From JANNSX01 sp963741525 (GTDB lineage: Bacteria; Pseudomonadota; Alphaproteobacteria; Rhizobiales; Hyphomicrobiaceae): a DNA stretch of 64,000 nucleotides. The stretch is from NCBI GenBank assembly GCA_963741525.1, contig CAVUIW010000025.1:15603-79602 (forward strand), written 5' to 3'. Position numbers and translations under genes: made by a program. The stretch's first letter is position 1; the number at the start of each line of letters is the position of its first letter. The notes below the pieces were generated by a model that saw only the letters and a list, made by a program, of their open reading frames with translations, made no database searches and was not told where the DNA came from. Positions 63,581 through 64,000 of the stretch are shown here, piece by piece.

Positions 63581-63653
63581 GGTGGTCCCAAAAGTCAGCG
63601 GGCCGGCGGTCGCCCGTTGGCTGCCGCCGGCCCGGTGATGTCAGCAGAAATGA

Positions 63654-64000
63654 CTACGCCGCGACGCCGGCCAGATCCTTCAAGAGCTTCTCGGCCAGCG
63701 CCCGCTTCTGGTCGCGGTCCATCTTCTTGATCTCGTTGTTGAGCATGCGCTCGTTGATGGACTTGTTCCAGTAGTCGAGATTTCTCGATGCCGAGCAGCG
63801 CGAAACGCCGACGAACTGGCGCAGCACCTCATTCATCAGGCCCGTAGCCAACCGGCCTTGCCGTCGCGCAAGTACCGCTCGATGCCCAGAGCGGCTTGTA
63901 GCCGGTACCACCGCAGGCGTGCAGCATCTTGTCGGTGACGTGAGCGACGTTCTTGGCGGCCGCGAACTTGATCTGCCAGAGCCAGTGCAGATAGACCGCG
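63654..64000 (-). CDS. Acyl-CoA dehydrogenase family protein, C-terminal part (runs off the window)
   Basis: The last about 115 residues, in two frames: VYLHWLWQIKFAAAKNVAHV, TDKMLHACGGTGYK (the ACAD active-loop pattern xxGGxGY), then after frame breaks ERYLRDGKAGW, NEVLRQFVG, DYWNKSINERMLNNEIKKMD and RALAEKLLKDLAGVAA with stop at 63654. The GGTGY-LRD-NE order fits the C-terminal helical domain of a flavin acyl-CoA dehydrogenase. Identity beyond the family is uncertain. Confidence 0.6.
   Translation of the reverse strand, partial: RSICTGSGRSSSRPPRTSLTSPTRCCTPAVVPATSRSGHRAVLARRQGRLATGLMNEVLRQFVGVSRCSASRNLDYWNKSINERMLNNEIKKMDRDQKRALAEKLLKDLAGVAA

Overview
The window is high-GC chromosomal DNA of an alphaproteobacterium, most likely a member of the Hyphomicrobiales (Rhizobiales). 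The signs are a glxBCD-glnT cluster, RIME-like dispersed double-palindrome repeats, XRE-cupin and WYL regulators, and a SCPU-type chaperone-usher operon. No rRNA, tRNA or CRISPR array is visible. About a dozen genes carry single-base indels that restore an obvious reading when corrected, several of them in short homopolymers, and they are densest after about 58 kb. Much of this looks like draft-sequence error, so I give full extents and note each lesion.

Layout. 1-7.5 kb (minus strand): ammonium transporter with a small companion membrane protein, a PotDABC-type polyamine ABC transporter with a toxin-antitoxin cassette inside it, and the 5' part of malate synthase. 8-15.2 kb: XRE-cupin regulator, TauD-like dioxygenase, then glxB, a four-helix-bundle (S23-type) gene flanked by inverted repeats, glxC, glxD, an OsmC protein and glnT. 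15.5-18.4 kb: RTX-repeat protein and MscS channel. 18.6-23.2 kb: SCPU pilin, chaperone, usher and tip protein. 23.3-25.8 kb: trimethylamine-dehydrogenase-like flavoprotein and a small protein. 26-36 kb: housekeeping and secreted proteins (MBL hydrolase, GST, M20 peptidase, RNase T2, sorbosone dehydrogenase-like). 36-40 kb: AIM24-like protein, an SDR-FolB fusion, a glucosaminidase-like protein and a thermonuclease. 40.6-43.6 kb: peptide-type binding protein and a WYL regulator divergent from a small gene across a palindromic operator. 43.6-49 kb: KdsD/KpsF isomerase, outer-membrane barrel, GalU and GalE (surface polysaccharide). 49.3-53.6 kb: a TetR-headed operon of SRPBCC, VOC, DUF899 and DUF1428 proteins. 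54.2-59.1 kb: two ureohydrolases, a Rieske oxygenase and a damaged amide/amino-acid-type binding protein. 59.3-61.2 kb: RNA ligase plus HD-Pnk-like end-healing enzyme. 61.5-64 kb: phosphotransferase, Obg GTPase and the C-terminal part of an acyl-CoA dehydrogenase, all heavily frameshifted.

Functionally, much of the window concerns capture and recycling of organic nitrogen: polyamine and ammonium uptake, glutamate-synthase-like GlxBCD with GlnT, an amine-dehydrogenase-like flavoprotein, and ureohydrolases beside a Rieske oxygenase. The most unusual observations are the S23-type gene nested in the glx operon between complementary repeat arrays, which also supply the N-terminus of GlxC; the toxin-antitoxin cassette translationally fused into the pot operon; the two-gene RNA repair cassette; and the ureohydrolase pair.
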